Under the pieces are notes generated by a model. It saw only the letters and a list, made by a program, of their open reading frames with translations, was not told the DNA's origin and did not search any database. From Candidatus Magnetobacterium casense (lineage in GTDB: Bacteria > Nitrospirota > Thermodesulfovibrionia > Thermodesulfovibrionales > Magnetobacteriaceae), in the NCBI RefSeq assembly GCF_000714715.1, contig NZ_JMFO01000002.1, positions 91,271 to 155,270 on the forward strand: a DNA stretch of 64,000 nucleotides. The letters run 5' to 3'. A program made the translations under genes and the position numbers. Numbering within the stretch: position 1 is the stretch's first letter; every line of letters begins with the position of its first letter. Below are positions 18,722-26,966 of the stretch, one piece after another.

Positions 18722-18751
18722 TTGAATTTTTTATACCAAGTATTGTACAAT
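18722..18751 (+). promoter_or_regulatory. Putative leaderless promoter of the coiled-coil gene
   Basis: TTGAAT, 18-nt spacer, TACAAT. The -10 ends 7 nt before the ATG at 18759, so the predicted transcript starts at or next to the start codon. No Shine-Dalgarno sequence is visible. Confidence 0.6.
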
Positions 18752-18758
18752 AAATGCC

Positions 18759-19466
18759 ATGTATAGAAAGATAGAACTGTATAACCTGCTCAAGGACAAA
18801 ATCGGGGAAGATGGGACTATTGCCATCATCGATGCAATTGACGATGTGGCCGAACATGCAAAAACCGAGATGGCGACAAAGGTCGACCTGATGGCGCTGG
18901 AAGGCTCATTAAAGGCCGACCTGATTATCCTCGAAGGCAAGATTAAAAACGACACAACGGCGTTAAGAACCGAGATGAAAAACGACTCAACGACGCTAAG
19001 AACCGAGATGAAAAACGACTCAACGGCGTTGAAGGCCGACATCGTGGCGCTGGAAAATTCGTTAAAGTCTGAATTAGTGGCGCTGGAAGGTAGGATGAAG
19101 GCTGACTCAACGGCATTGAGGACAGAGATGGCGACGTTAAGGACTGAGATGAAAAACGACTCAGCGGCGTTAAGGACTGAGATGAAGGCCGAGTCAGCGG
19201 CGTTAAGGACAGAGATGGTGGCGCTGGAAAATTCATTAAAGGCCGAAATGATGACGTTAGAGGGCAAGATTGTGGCGCTGGAAGGTAGGATAAAAGTTGA
19301 GATAGTGGCGCTAGAAGGAAGACTCAATGAGCGTATCACCACTGAAGTAGCCAAGTTAGAGCAAAAACTCTCAGAGACTAAAGCGGATATTACCAAGTGG
19401 ATGTTTCTGTTCTGGATAGGACAGATAGCGGTTATGATCGTTATTCTTAGGGCGTTTGCAAAGTAG
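18759..19466 (+). CDS. Coiled-coil protein with C-terminal membrane anchor (DUF1640-like)
   Basis: 235 residues. The first ~40 residues contain an LLKDKIGEDGTIAIIDAI segment. A long coiled coil built of imperfect 7/14-residue repeats (ALRTEMKNDST, ALENSLKAE, ALEGRIK units) follows. A C-terminal TM helix begins ~KWMFLFWIGQIAVMIVILRAF. This layout fits the DUF1640/CCDC90-like group of membrane-tethered coiled-coil proteins, often found in multicopy in large environmental genomes; function unknown. The repeats are recombinogenic at DNA level. The gene lies 35 bp upstream of the DpnII-type nuclease gene and may be co-transcribed with it. Confidence 0.7.
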   Translation: MYRKIELYNLLKDKIGEDGTIAIIDAIDDVAEHAKTEMATKVDLMALEGSLKADLIILEGKIKNDTTALRTEMKNDSTTLRTEMKNDSTALKADIVALENSLKSELVALEGRMKADSTALRTEMATLRTEMKNDSAALRTEMKAESAALRTEMVALENSLKAEMMTLEGKIVALEGRIKVEIVALEGRLNERITTEVAKLEQKLSETKADITKWMFLFWIGQIAVMIVILRAFAK

Positions 19467-19501
19467 CGGTAGTTTTTTGCCCCCTTGACGCGCTGTAAAG
19501 G

Positions 19502-20458
19502 GTGGTTCATGTATCCATAGAAGGCATCCAATTGAGATATTCCAGGCATTTTCAGGACAGGATAAACTGCCCTGATGCAGAGTCAGTGTTTGCCTATTTA
19601 ATCGAAACCCTTAAGGATACCATTCACAGGTGGGACTACTTTGTCAACTGGGGTAAAGTGCTTGAAAACGTCAGAGACATCGAGGACTCACTCAACGCCA
19701 TGAATTCCCTGCTCGGCACGGATGATATTGAAGGCAGGTTTTCGGGGTTGCTGAGGACACGGCCCGCCATTGCATCGATCATCCCTGTCCTGATAGGTCT
19801 GCACCAGAGTGATTTTAAGGTTCTGAGTGACTTTAGCACCGATAAATTCTCCTATAAACAATACTCCTTTGTCTACAGGGCCATACTGACCGATGACGAC
19901 ATAGCGGACGTGGTTGAGTTTGCAAAGTCTGTGGGGTTGCTGGATTTTCTCAAAAACAGCAGGATATGTAACCTCGCAGATTATGTTGCCGGCGTTGAGG
20001 TTGGACTGGACTCCAACGGGAGGAAAAATCGTGGCGGCACGGAGATGGAAGACATTGTCGAGGGCTTCGTAAAGGACATCTGTCTGAGAAACGGCCTGGA
20101 ATACATAAAGCAGGCAACGGCCTCAAAGATCAAAGACCGCTGGGGGGTAAGGCTGGTTGTAGACAAGTCATCAAGGATCATAGACTTTGCCCTGTACAAC
20201 GGCAGCAAGCTATATGTAATAGAGGCCAACTTCTATGGCGTTGGTGGCTCAAAGCTGAAATCCACTGCCGGTGAATACAAAGCCATGCACGATTTCTGGA
20301 AACGAGCAGGTTACGGCTTTATCTGGATCACGGACGGCATGGGTTGGCGCCACACAACGCTGCCCCTGCAAGAGACGTTCAACCATATAGACTGTGTCTT
20401 GAACCTCGACATGGTCGCACACAAACTACTGGAAGACATGGTCTGCAACAACCTGTAG
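19502..20458 (+). CDS. DpnII/MboI-family type II restriction endonuclease
   Basis: 318 residues. The C-terminal half carries the DpnII family core: GRKNRGGTEMEDIVEGFV (173-190), the catalytic Asp in RIIDFAL (D228), then YVIEANFYG (E241-A-N243) and GGSKLKSTAGEY. This is a PD-(D/E)XK-like site in which the last Lys is replaced, as in this family. Members cut unmethylated GATC. No methyltransferase is adjacent: a coiled-coil gene lies before it and unrelated leftward genes after it. GATC is common in the window, so the host must be protected or the enzyme is inactive or has another specificity. The start is uncertain; GTG 19502 is used, with no clear ribosome site, just after a CCCCTTGACG repeat end. 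Confidence 0.8.
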   Translation: MVHVSIEGIQLRYSRHFQDRINCPDAESVFAYLIETLKDTIHRWDYFVNWGKVLENVRDIEDSLNAMNSLLGTDDIEGRFSGLLRTRPAIASIIPVLIGLHQSDFKVLSDFSTDKFSYKQYSFVYRAILTDDDIADVVEFAKSVGLLDFLKNSRICNLADYVAGVEVGLDSNGRKNRGGTEMEDIVEGFVKDICLRNGLEYIKQATASKIKDRWGVRLVVDKSSRIIDFALYNGSKLYVIEANFYGVGGSKLKSTAGEYKAMHDFWKRAGYGFIWITDGMGWRHTTLPLQETFNHIDCVLNLDMVAHKLLEDMVCNNL

Positions 20459-20486
20459 CGAATTGGGCAAGGTGAACTATTACAAA

Positions 20487-20954
20487 TTAACCGTGATTTG
20501 TGTGCCAATTGTTTATTGCGCTGTTGAGTTCATCGCTCCAGCATTCACATTCTACTATATCGCGATGGTGTGATTTTATATATAACAGGACGTCTGATAT
20601 ACAGGCAACCTGTTCATCCGATAACAGCTCAAATCTATCGGCTTTGGGGCCGTCTGCTGACAAGTTTATGAATCTTATCAGTATGGGGGTATTGTCGGCG
20701 TCTGTTTCGTTATTCAGTGCCAGTTCAATTATCCTTGGCAAGAAGTATGCGATTGCCTCTGCTGTCATGTTCCACAGCGGTGTGTATACTGCAGTGCCAA
20801 AATCTGAACCGGATAGCGTCTCCCTGTCCAACCCCCTGAGCACAGCCTCGTGGTCATCACATTCCGGGCAATTATAGTGGATTGTATACTTTAACGGTTC
20901 GTCAAAGTCGGAGAATAATTCATACGCCCTGTTTATTAGCGTATATTTATCCAT
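20487..20954 (-). CDS. Uncharacterised 155-residue protein (possible DUF6714 relative)
   Basis: An acidic soluble protein with no signal peptide or TM segment. A CPECDDHEA Cys pair near residues 29-32 is followed by a conserved-looking AEAIAYFLPRIIELAL helix. The Cys-pair-then-FLPR pattern recalls DUF6714, but this is from memory of the family and needs a profile search. It lies 18 bp downstream of the membrane protein gene in the same direction and is probably the third gene of that operon. The ribosome site is weak. Confidence 0.55.
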   Translation of the reverse strand: MDKYTLINRAYELFSDFDEPLKYTIHYNCPECDDHEAVLRGLDRETLSGSDFGTAVYTPLWNMTAEAIAYFLPRIIELALNNETDADNTPILIRFINLSADGPKADRFELLSDEQVACISDVLLYIKSHHRDIVECECWSDELNSAINNWHTNHG

Positions 20955-20972
20955 GGCCGTACTGACAACCCC

Positions 20973-21977
20973 TCACATTTCCACCCGAAAGGTTGAGAAG
21001 ACAATGGGCCACGTGCAGATGGCGACAAATGCTGCGATCCCTGCGGCAGCCAACACCAGCCAACCCCTCTGCATTACATCCACGGTTGCGGTAAGCGATG
21101 GTATTTTCGCAAACGGTTGTACGACCCCTGAGATCAGGCCAAAGAACACGCCTATAAACAGGCTCGCATACAGGGGATAGCCCACGTAGCCATATGTCTG
21201 CTGAAGGATGTCAAATGGACAGTGGTGCGTAGGCAACTCGTAAAAATAGATCGATACAAACGATACTATCGACAGTAACGCTATGAAGAAGAATATAAAC
21301 GACCCGATGGACACTATATATCTAAAGACAGGACGCCTTCGTACAATCGCCACCGTGATCAGGGCGAGCAGGAAGGTCGCCGACGCGTAAAATGCGGTCA
21401 TCATCCCCATGATTGGCAGTGCGGAGAGGTCCCCTGCCACCTTTTTGCTTTCGTCGCCAAACAACGACCCACAGCACGACGTTATTATATCAGGCTCAAG
21501 TCCCAGAAAATAGCGCATCAGCAACACGCCGTTGATTACGATAACGGGCGTTATACAGAGCAACAGCCTGTACTTGGTCTTGATCAGCGGATAGTCCTCT
21601 GCCCTGTTGTCTATGTAGTTGATGGCAATCCAGGAGGCAGAGAGAAAGAACAGCACAATCTTCAGGTACAGGACGTACCATCCCACGTCGTTGGCATTGA
21701 GCGAGCCGGTGGCACACATGGCCCCAACAAAGACGATGTGTACGGAGTCCAGGGTGTATATGTACAGGAATACCGACAGCACTTCGTAGAGCATAACGTA
21801 GGTCATCAGCGTGGAGATCAGGTAGGTGCGCCGTTCAAGTTGCAACTGTCCTTCCGAGGAACTGTTGATATTCCAGCGTCTTAGGAGCGTTCCTCCCAGT
21901 GCAGAGGCATACAGTGACATTGCCATAACCAGTCCTTCCCCGATAAAGAGGGCAATGGCCCCCGGATGAAGGATCAC
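20973..21977 (-). CDS. Polytopic membrane protein with PTHHCPFD motif
   Basis: 334 residues with about eight hydrophobic helices. Notable Cys motifs: a CCGSLF segment near residue 168 and LPTHHCPFDILQ near residue 250, the latter in a loop between membrane helices. Similar PTHHCPF-containing membrane proteins occur in anaerobic environmental bacteria without assigned function. The Cys/His pattern hints at redox or metal binding, which is inference. The GTG start overlaps the stop of the 36-residue ORF upstream (GTGA), implying translational coupling. Confidence 0.65.
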   Translation of the reverse strand: MILHPGAIALFIGEGLVMAMSLYASALGGTLLRRWNINSSSEGQLQLERRTYLISTLMTYVMLYEVLSVFLYIYTLDSVHIVFVGAMCATGSLNANDVGWYVLYLKIVLFFLSASWIAINYIDNRAEDYPLIKTKYRLLLCITPVIVINGVLLMRYFLGLEPDIITSCCGSLFGDESKKVAGDLSALPIMGMMTAFYASATFLLALITVAIVRRRPVFRYIVSIGSFIFFFIALLSIVSFVSIYFYELPTHHCPFDILQQTYGYVGYPLYASLFIGVFFGLISGVVQPFAKIPSLTATVDVMQRGWLVLAAAGIAAFVAICTWPIVFSTFRVEM

Positions 21978-22084
21978 GGCTGTACCGCGTGGTGAGACAA
22001 GCCGGAGTTCATCAGGCTTAGTGTCAGGGCCAATAGTAACATCAGCGGTTTGTTGGTATGCAAAAGCCGGTTATGTGTAGTCAT
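21974..22084 (-). CDS. Small 36-residue hydrophobic ORF coupled to the membrane protein
   Basis: ATG at 22084 is preceded by a good ribosome site (AGAGGG, 4-5 nt upstream). The product begins MTTHNRLLHTNKPLMLLLAL and is signal-peptide-like, with a basic start and a Leu-rich core. Its TGA overlaps the GTG start of the next gene. Overlap plus ribosome site argue that it is translated. It may be a small membrane or secreted peptide, or a leader that controls the downstream gene. A frameshifted N-terminus of the membrane protein is a less likely alternative. Confidence 0.55.
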   Translation of the reverse strand: MTTHNRLLHTNKPLMLLLALTLSLMNSGLSHHAVQP

Positions 22085-22337
22085 TGTTCCCTCTTTTTAG
22101 CGCTGATTAAAACTTATTTACTGTGGCATATCTGAGCATGTTAAGTCAAGGTATTTTTTCGACGGGTGCATAAAAAAGGTAGCACCACAATTAACCGTGG
22201 ATGCAATGTCACCAGGAACCCCTGTCCATCTTTAGATACATTGCCACCTTTGAACCATTATGTTATGATAATCGCACAACATAGCTGTAACAATGCTTTT
22301 GCATTACATGCAATAATAAAACATAAGGAGAAGACAC

Positions 22338-23222
22338 ATGGCCGACACAGACAGTGTAAAGGAAGGAAAGCTGTTCTATACCGACGTCCCCGCCAAGAGC
22401 GAGGCGTATTTCCTGAAGGGTTCAAATTCCCTTGACTGGGGGATGAAGAACAGGTTATCGAACATCTTTAATCCGACATCGGGCAAGACCGTGATGCTTG
22501 CCATTGACCACGGATATTTCCAGGGGCCTACGACGGGGCTTGAGCGCGTGGATATAAACATCCTGCCGCTGTTGCCCTACACCGACACCCTCATGCTGAC
22601 CCGTGGGATACTGCGCACAACCGTCCCCCCGACCTACACCAAGGGGATCGTGATGCGTGCCAGTGGGGGGCCAAGCATCCTCAAGGAACTCTCCAACGAG
22701 GAGATAGCCGTTGACATCGAAGACGCAATCCGCCTTAACGTGGCGGCAATGGCCGTCCAGGTATTTATCGGCGGGGAGTACGAAACGAAATCGATCCACA
22801 ACATGACCCGGCTGGTTGACATGGGCAACCGTTACGGGATACCGACCCTTGCCGTGACCGCCGTGGGCAAGGAGCTGGTCAGGGATGCCAGGTACCTGCG
22901 TCTGGCCTGCAGGATATGTGCGGAGCTTGGTGCCACATACGTCAAGACCTACTATGTGCCGGAGGGGTTTGACACGGTGACGGCCTCCTGCCCCGTGCCG
23001 GTTGTTATGGCCGGTGGGAAGAAGCTCCCCGAACTCGATGCCCTGCGGATGTCCTATAACGCCGTACAGCAGGGCGCTTTTGGGGTTGACATGGGGCGCA
23101 ACATATTCCAGTCAGACGACCCAATTGCCATGATCCAGGCAGTGCGCAAGGTAGTCCACGAGGGCGTCACCCCCGAGGAGGCCTACGAGTTCTACAACAC
23201 ACACAAGAATGCCAAGGCCTGA
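22338..23222 (+). CDS. lsrF: LsrF-like class I aldolase/thiolase
   Basis: 294 residues, closely resembling Escherichia coli LsrF along its length: [47 protein letters not shown] with the catalytic Lys, then PVVMAGGKK and [14 protein letters not shown]. LsrF acts on phosphorylated autoinducer-2 breakdown products, transferring an acetyl group to CoA. The fold is the DhnA-type fructose-bisphosphate aldolase barrel. The rest of the lsr operon is absent, and the gene is instead coupled (TGATG overlap) to a class II aldolase/short-chain dehydrogenase fusion. A role in sugar-phosphate salvage is as likely as AI-2 processing. Ribosome site AAGGAG, 8 nt before the ATG. Confidence 0.85.
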   Translation: MADTDSVKEGKLFYTDVPAKSEAYFLKGSNSLDWGMKNRLSNIFNPTSGKTVMLAIDHGYFQGPTTGLERVDINILPLLPYTDTLMLTRGILRTTVPPTYTKGIVMRASGGPSILKELSNEEIAVDIEDAIRLNVAAMAVQVFIGGEYETKSIHNMTRLVDMGNRYGIPTLAVTAVGKELVRDARYLRLACRICAELGATYVKTYYVPEGFDTVTASCPVPVVMAGGKKLPELDALRMSYNAVQQGAFGVDMGRNIFQSDDPIAMIQAVRKVVHEGVTPEEAYEFYNTHKNAKA

Positions 23223-25321
23223 TGATAAACAGATGGTCTGCCAAAAAGTCTGATACTGAAGCGCCTCCTGTTGGTGACCTCGAACAAAGGGTGTATTCAG
23301 GCAGGCTCATCGGGGCAGAGAGCCGGCTTGTCCTGCATGGCGGTGGCAACACTTCCGTCAAAACGACACACACGGACATTCTTGGACAGCAGATACCCGT
23401 TATCTACGTCAAGGCCTCCGGGGCCGACATGGCCACAGCGGCAGAGGAGGGATACGTTGGGCTGAGGCTTGAGTATCTGCAACGATTGAGTGTCCTGAAG
23501 GCTATGTCAGACCAGGAGATGATAACCGAAATCAGGACACAGATGCTCGATTATCGTTGTCCAAACCCATCGCTTGAGACCCTCATGCACGTCTTCGTCC
23601 CGTTTAAGTACGTTGACCATACCCACCCGGATGCAATCCTGACCCTAACCAATCAGACAAACGCCCAAACACACATAAGAAACGCCCTGGGCCAGGTGCG
23701 ACCTGGAGCGATAAATAACAACGACATCGTCATACTCGACTACATAACGCCCGGCTTTAAGCTGGCCAAGGCAGTGTATGAGGTGTTTTCGGACAATCCG
23801 GGCTGTCGTGCGATTGTGCTCATGTATCATGGGTTGATAACCTGCGGGGAGAGCGCTCGAGAGTCCTACGACCTGACCATAGAGCTGGTCAGCAGGGCAG
23901 AGAGGTACATCGAATCTGCTCAGAAGTCCCGGGTCAGTGTTACACCTGCCACAACGGTCTCAGAGGCCAGGCAGCGATACAGAACAATTGCCCCCATTGT
24001 CAGGGGGATGCTTGCCTCAAAAACGGAGGATTCCTGTCAGCGGGTGATACTCAACCACCTTGCAACCGATGAGACCCTTGCATTTGTCGAGTCAGCGCAT
24101 GGCAGGGAGGTTGCCCTCACACCACCAATCACCACGGACTATCTTATCAGGACAAAGGCCTTCCCCCTGTGGCTGGACTACACCGATTTCGACAACATGG
24201 CCGGACAGCTTGCCGATGCACTCTCACGCTACCGGCAACAGTACGATGCCTACATTGGACGTCACAGGATGCAGGATGGCCTCAGCGCCTTTGATTCCCT
24301 ACCCCGTGTGATATTCATCCCCGGGATCGGTGCCATATGTGCCGGCAAGGATGCCAGGGCTGCACGGATTGCTGCCGATATTACAGCGCAGTCCGTGGCG
24401 GTAAAGGGTGCCATCGCTGCAATGGGCACCTATCAGGCCATTGAGGAATCCGATCTGTTTACGATGGAGTACCGGGACTATCAGCACGCCAAGGTGGCTA
24501 CAACGTCAGAACTACCCCTGTGTCACCACGTGGCCCTTGTAACCGGGGCGGCAGGGGCCATTGGCAGTGCCATCTGTCGCGGTTTATTGGAGCAGGGCGC
24601 TCACGTGGCCGTTACCGACCTGCCGGGTGAGGCGTTGGACTCCCTGGTTGGGCAGTTAAAGGCGGTCTGCGGCGATGACCGTGTGTTGGGCGTCCCGCTC
24701 GATGTCACGGATGCCGATTCCGTCAGGGAGGCGTTTGCTGAGGCGGTTGGTATGTGGGGCGGCGTTGATTTACTGATCCCAAATGCAGGGATCGCTATGG
24801 TCTCCACGCTTGAGAACATGTCTCTTGAGGCATTCCGCAAGGTGCAACGGGTTAACGTTGACGGTACGCTCAACGTTCTCGGTGAGGCGGCCAGGCTCTT
24901 CAGGCTCCAGGGCAGCGGCGGGGATATTGTCATGGTCTCAACCAAGAACGTCTTTGCCCCTGGCGCCGGATTTGGAGCGTACAGTGCGTCCAAGGCGGCG
25001 GCCCATCAGTTGGCCAGGATTGCGTCGCTGGAGCTGGCCGCAATTGACGTGCGTGTCAACATGGTTGCTCCGGATGCGGTGTTTTCCGATGGCGCTCGGA
25101 AGTCCGGTCTCTGGGCGGAGGTCGGTCCCGACCGGATGAGGGCACGCGGCCTTGATGAGAAGGGGCTTGAGGATTATTATGTCAGTCGTAATCTGTTAAA
25201 GGCGTCGATAAAGGCCAGTCACGTAGCCAGGGCGGTCTTGTTCTTCGCAACACGCCAGACACCAACCACAGGGGCCACAATTCCCGTTGATGGTGGCCTG
25301 CCTGACGCTACTCCAAGGTAG
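23222..25321 (+). CDS. Bifunctional class II aldolase / short-chain dehydrogenase
   Basis: 699 residues. The N-terminal class II aldolase/adducin domain (~20-400) has HGGGNTSVK, a metal-binding HTHPDA and a later YHGLITCG segment with His. The C-terminal short-chain dehydrogenase (~430-699) has the Rossmann motif TGAAGAIGSAI, NAG and the catalytic YSASK. This is the RhaD/AldA-like fusion annotated in rhamnose catabolism (rhamnulose-1-phosphate aldolase plus lactaldehyde dehydrogenase). No other rhamnose genes are present. With the coupled lsrF-like gene it could work on 5-deoxypentose or similar phosphates; this is inference. Its start overlaps the lsrF stop by one base. Confidence 0.85.
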   Translation: MINRWSAKKSDTEAPPVGDLEQRVYSGRLIGAESRLVLHGGGNTSVKTTHTDILGQQIPVIYVKASGADMATAAEEGYVGLRLEYLQRLSVLKAMSDQEMITEIRTQMLDYRCPNPSLETLMHVFVPFKYVDHTHPDAILTLTNQTNAQTHIRNALGQVRPGAINNNDIVILDYITPGFKLAKAVYEVFSDNPGCRAIVLMYHGLITCGESARESYDLTIELVSRAERYIESAQKSRVSVTPATTVSEARQRYRTIAPIVRGMLASKTEDSCQRVILNHLATDETLAFVESAHGREVALTPPITTDYLIRTKAFPLWLDYTDFDNMAGQLADALSRYRQQYDAYIGRHRMQDGLSAFDSLPRVIFIPGIGAICAGKDARAARIAADITAQSVAVKGAIAAMGTYQAIEESDLFTMEYRDYQHAKVATTSELPLCHHVALVTGAAGAIGSAICRGLLEQGAHVAVTDLPGEALDSLVGQLKAVCGDDRVLGVPLDVTDADSVREAFAEAVGMWGGVDLLIPNAGIAMVSTLENMSLEAFRKVQRVNVDGTLNVLGEAARLFRLQGSGGDIVMVSTKNVFAPGAGFGAYSASKAAAHQLARIASLELAAIDVRVNMVAPDAVFSDGARKSGLWAEVGPDRMRARGLDEKGLEDYYVSRNLLKASIKASHVARAVLFFATRQTPTTGATIPVDGGLPDATPR

Positions 25322-25329
25322 AAAAGAAT

Positions 25330-25455
25330 AAGAAAGAAGGGGGCGGCTCCGCCCCCCCTTCAGATCCCCCCTGCAAGGGGAGGGGCGAGGCGCAATCTTG
25401 TCGCAGCGGGTCGCACCCGCCCCGGCGGAAAGAAGTCCCCTTGACCCCGTAATTT
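25330..25455. repeat. GC-rich intergenic repeat, family C copy 2
   Basis: Starts with a purine-rich GAAAGAAGG and the hairpin GGGGGCGG-CT-CCGCCCCC. TTCAGATCCCCCCTGCAAGG follows, and the copy ends GTCCCCTTGACCCC. An internal part (GGGTCGCACCCGCCCC) is shared with copy 8 at 55925. It sits right after the bifunctional aldolase gene and may act as its terminator. Confidence 0.65.
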
Positions 25456-25484
25456 TTCAATCCTAAGCTAACTAAAATATTTGC

Positions 25485-25937
25485 TTGGCTTTTACGGTAT
25501 ATCTACCGTCATGCAGAGGTCTTATGTTAGCACATATGTATAAAGCAATGGATTTTCTATATGAAAATAGCGAAGAGATAGAGAAAGCAGTATTCTTCCG
25601 CACCGCTAACCTGTTTAATACTGATGTTGACCTCATATTTTATGACACTACGACAGTTTCATTCTCTATTGACTACGAAGATGATGACAGTGGTTTGAGG
25701 AAGTACGGTAAGTCCAAAGATGGTGGATGGTCTCCTCAAGTTGTTGTGGCTTTGGCTGTAACAAGAGAAGGGTTGCCAGTAAGAAGTTGGGTATTTCCAG
25801 GTAACACAGCGGATGTAAAAACGGTAGAACAAGTAAAATCAGACCTCAAAGGGTGGAAACTTGGAAGGGCTTTATTTGTGGCTGATGCAGGCATGAACTC
25901 AGAGGACTGTATCTACTCAAAAAAAACCAAATATTAG
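25485..25937 (+). pseudogene. Transposase fragment (IS1634/IS4-like)
   Basis: 150 residues containing part of a DDE transposase: FYDTTTVSFSIDYE (first Asp), LRKYGKSKDG, PVRSWVFPGNTADVKT, and FVADAGMNSE (second Asp). Full-length relatives have roughly 450-580 residues, so both the N-terminal and C-terminal parts are missing. After the GMNSED segment the frame ends within ~20 nt in unrelated sequence. No intact terminal inverted repeats are visible. It is a relic of an old insertion lying between two repeat or mobile-type loci. Confidence 0.8.
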
Positions 25938-26045
25938 AATGTCCAATTCATTTATGGAAGCCGCTTTTGGCGTGAGAACAAATCAGCCCTGGATGTTGTC
26001 TGAGTCTACGCACAAAATATCTGAAAATATGTTAAAATATAAAGT

Positions 26046-26966
26046 ATGAGATTTGTTGACGTAAAAAGTGATATAGCCTTTAAGAGGATATTTGGCAACG
26101 AAAACAGGAAAGAGATACTGATATCTTTTTTAAACGCTGTACTGGCGCTTAGTGGGGATCGAGAGATCGGTGACATAGAGATACTCAATCCCTATCAGGT
26201 GCCAAAGATAGAGGGTTTGAAGGAGACCGTACTGGATATCAGGGCGGTAGACAAGAGGGATGTGACATTTATTGTGGAGATACAGATTCAAAAGAAAAAG
26301 GGATTTGAAAAACGAGTATTATATTATACAAGCAAAGCATATATAGATCAGTTGGGAAGGGGAGAGGATTATCCCAGTCTGAAACCGGTGATATATATAG
26401 GAATAGTGGATTTTAAGGTATTCAATGGCGATAATTATTTGACAAGACATCTGATACTGGACACTGATACATTTGAGCAGAAACTAAAGGATTTTGAGTT
26501 TAACTTTATCGAACTGCCCAAGTTCAAAAAGAGAGAAGACGAGATAGAGACCATAATAGAGAAGTGGATATATTTCATAAAAAATGCGTACTCACTGGAA
26601 ATGATGCCTAAGAGTGCCGATTTCGTTGAGATAAAGGATGCCTATGAGATAGCCAATGCGAGTACGTGGAGCAGGAAAGAATTTGAGGTTTATGAATATT
26701 GGCAGATGAGATTACAGGATGAGAGAGGCGCTCTTGAAAATTCGTTTGATGAAGGTCTTGCAGAAGGACAACGCAAGGGGTTGATCGAGGGGGTAGAAGG
26801 GATGCTTGAGATCAAGTACCCAGACGAGGCAGCCGCGCTTATGGACAGAGTCAGAACCCTTGAAAGTGTAGAACAATTGCAGGCATTTAAATCGCTGTTA
26901 AGGAAGTCTGCCTCTGTGGATGCCCTGTGGGTACATCTCAAAGGGGCACATAGTCCAGGAGGCTAA
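26046..26966 (+). CDS. Rpn-family PD-(D/E)XK nuclease
   Basis: 306 residues. The N-terminal domain is typical of Rpn/PDDEXK_2 proteins: DVKSDIAFKRIFGNEN, then LDIRA (Asp) and FIVEIQIQKK (E-x-Q), with YYTSKAYIDQL following. Escherichia coli Rpn proteins promote recombination and were once called putative transposases. The C-terminal part has a GLAEGQRKGLIEG segment, common in this group. A TAAAAT hexamer ends 7 nt before the ATG, with no convincing -35. It overlaps the following helicase gene by 47 bp. Its location beside transposase debris fits the usual mobile context. Confidence 0.85.
   Translation: MRFVDVKSDIAFKRIFGNENRKEILISFLNAVLALSGDREIGDIEILNPYQVPKIEGLKETVLDIRAVDKRDVTFIVEIQIQKKKGFEKRVLYYTSKAYIDQLGRGEDYPSLKPVIYIGIVDFKVFNGDNYLTRHLILDTDTFEQKLKDFEFNFIELPKFKKREDEIETIIEKWIYFIKNAYSLEMMPKSADFVEIKDAYEIANASTWSRKEFEVYEYWQMRLQDERGALENSFDEGLAEGQRKGLIEGVEGMLEIKYPDEAAALMDRVRTLESVEQLQAFKSLLRKSASVDALWVHLKGAHSPGG

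Noticed and set aside
22166..22435. 89-residue frame overlapping the start of the lsrF-like gene
   Set aside because: It is out of frame with the conserved gene, has no domain, and half of it lies inside lsrF.
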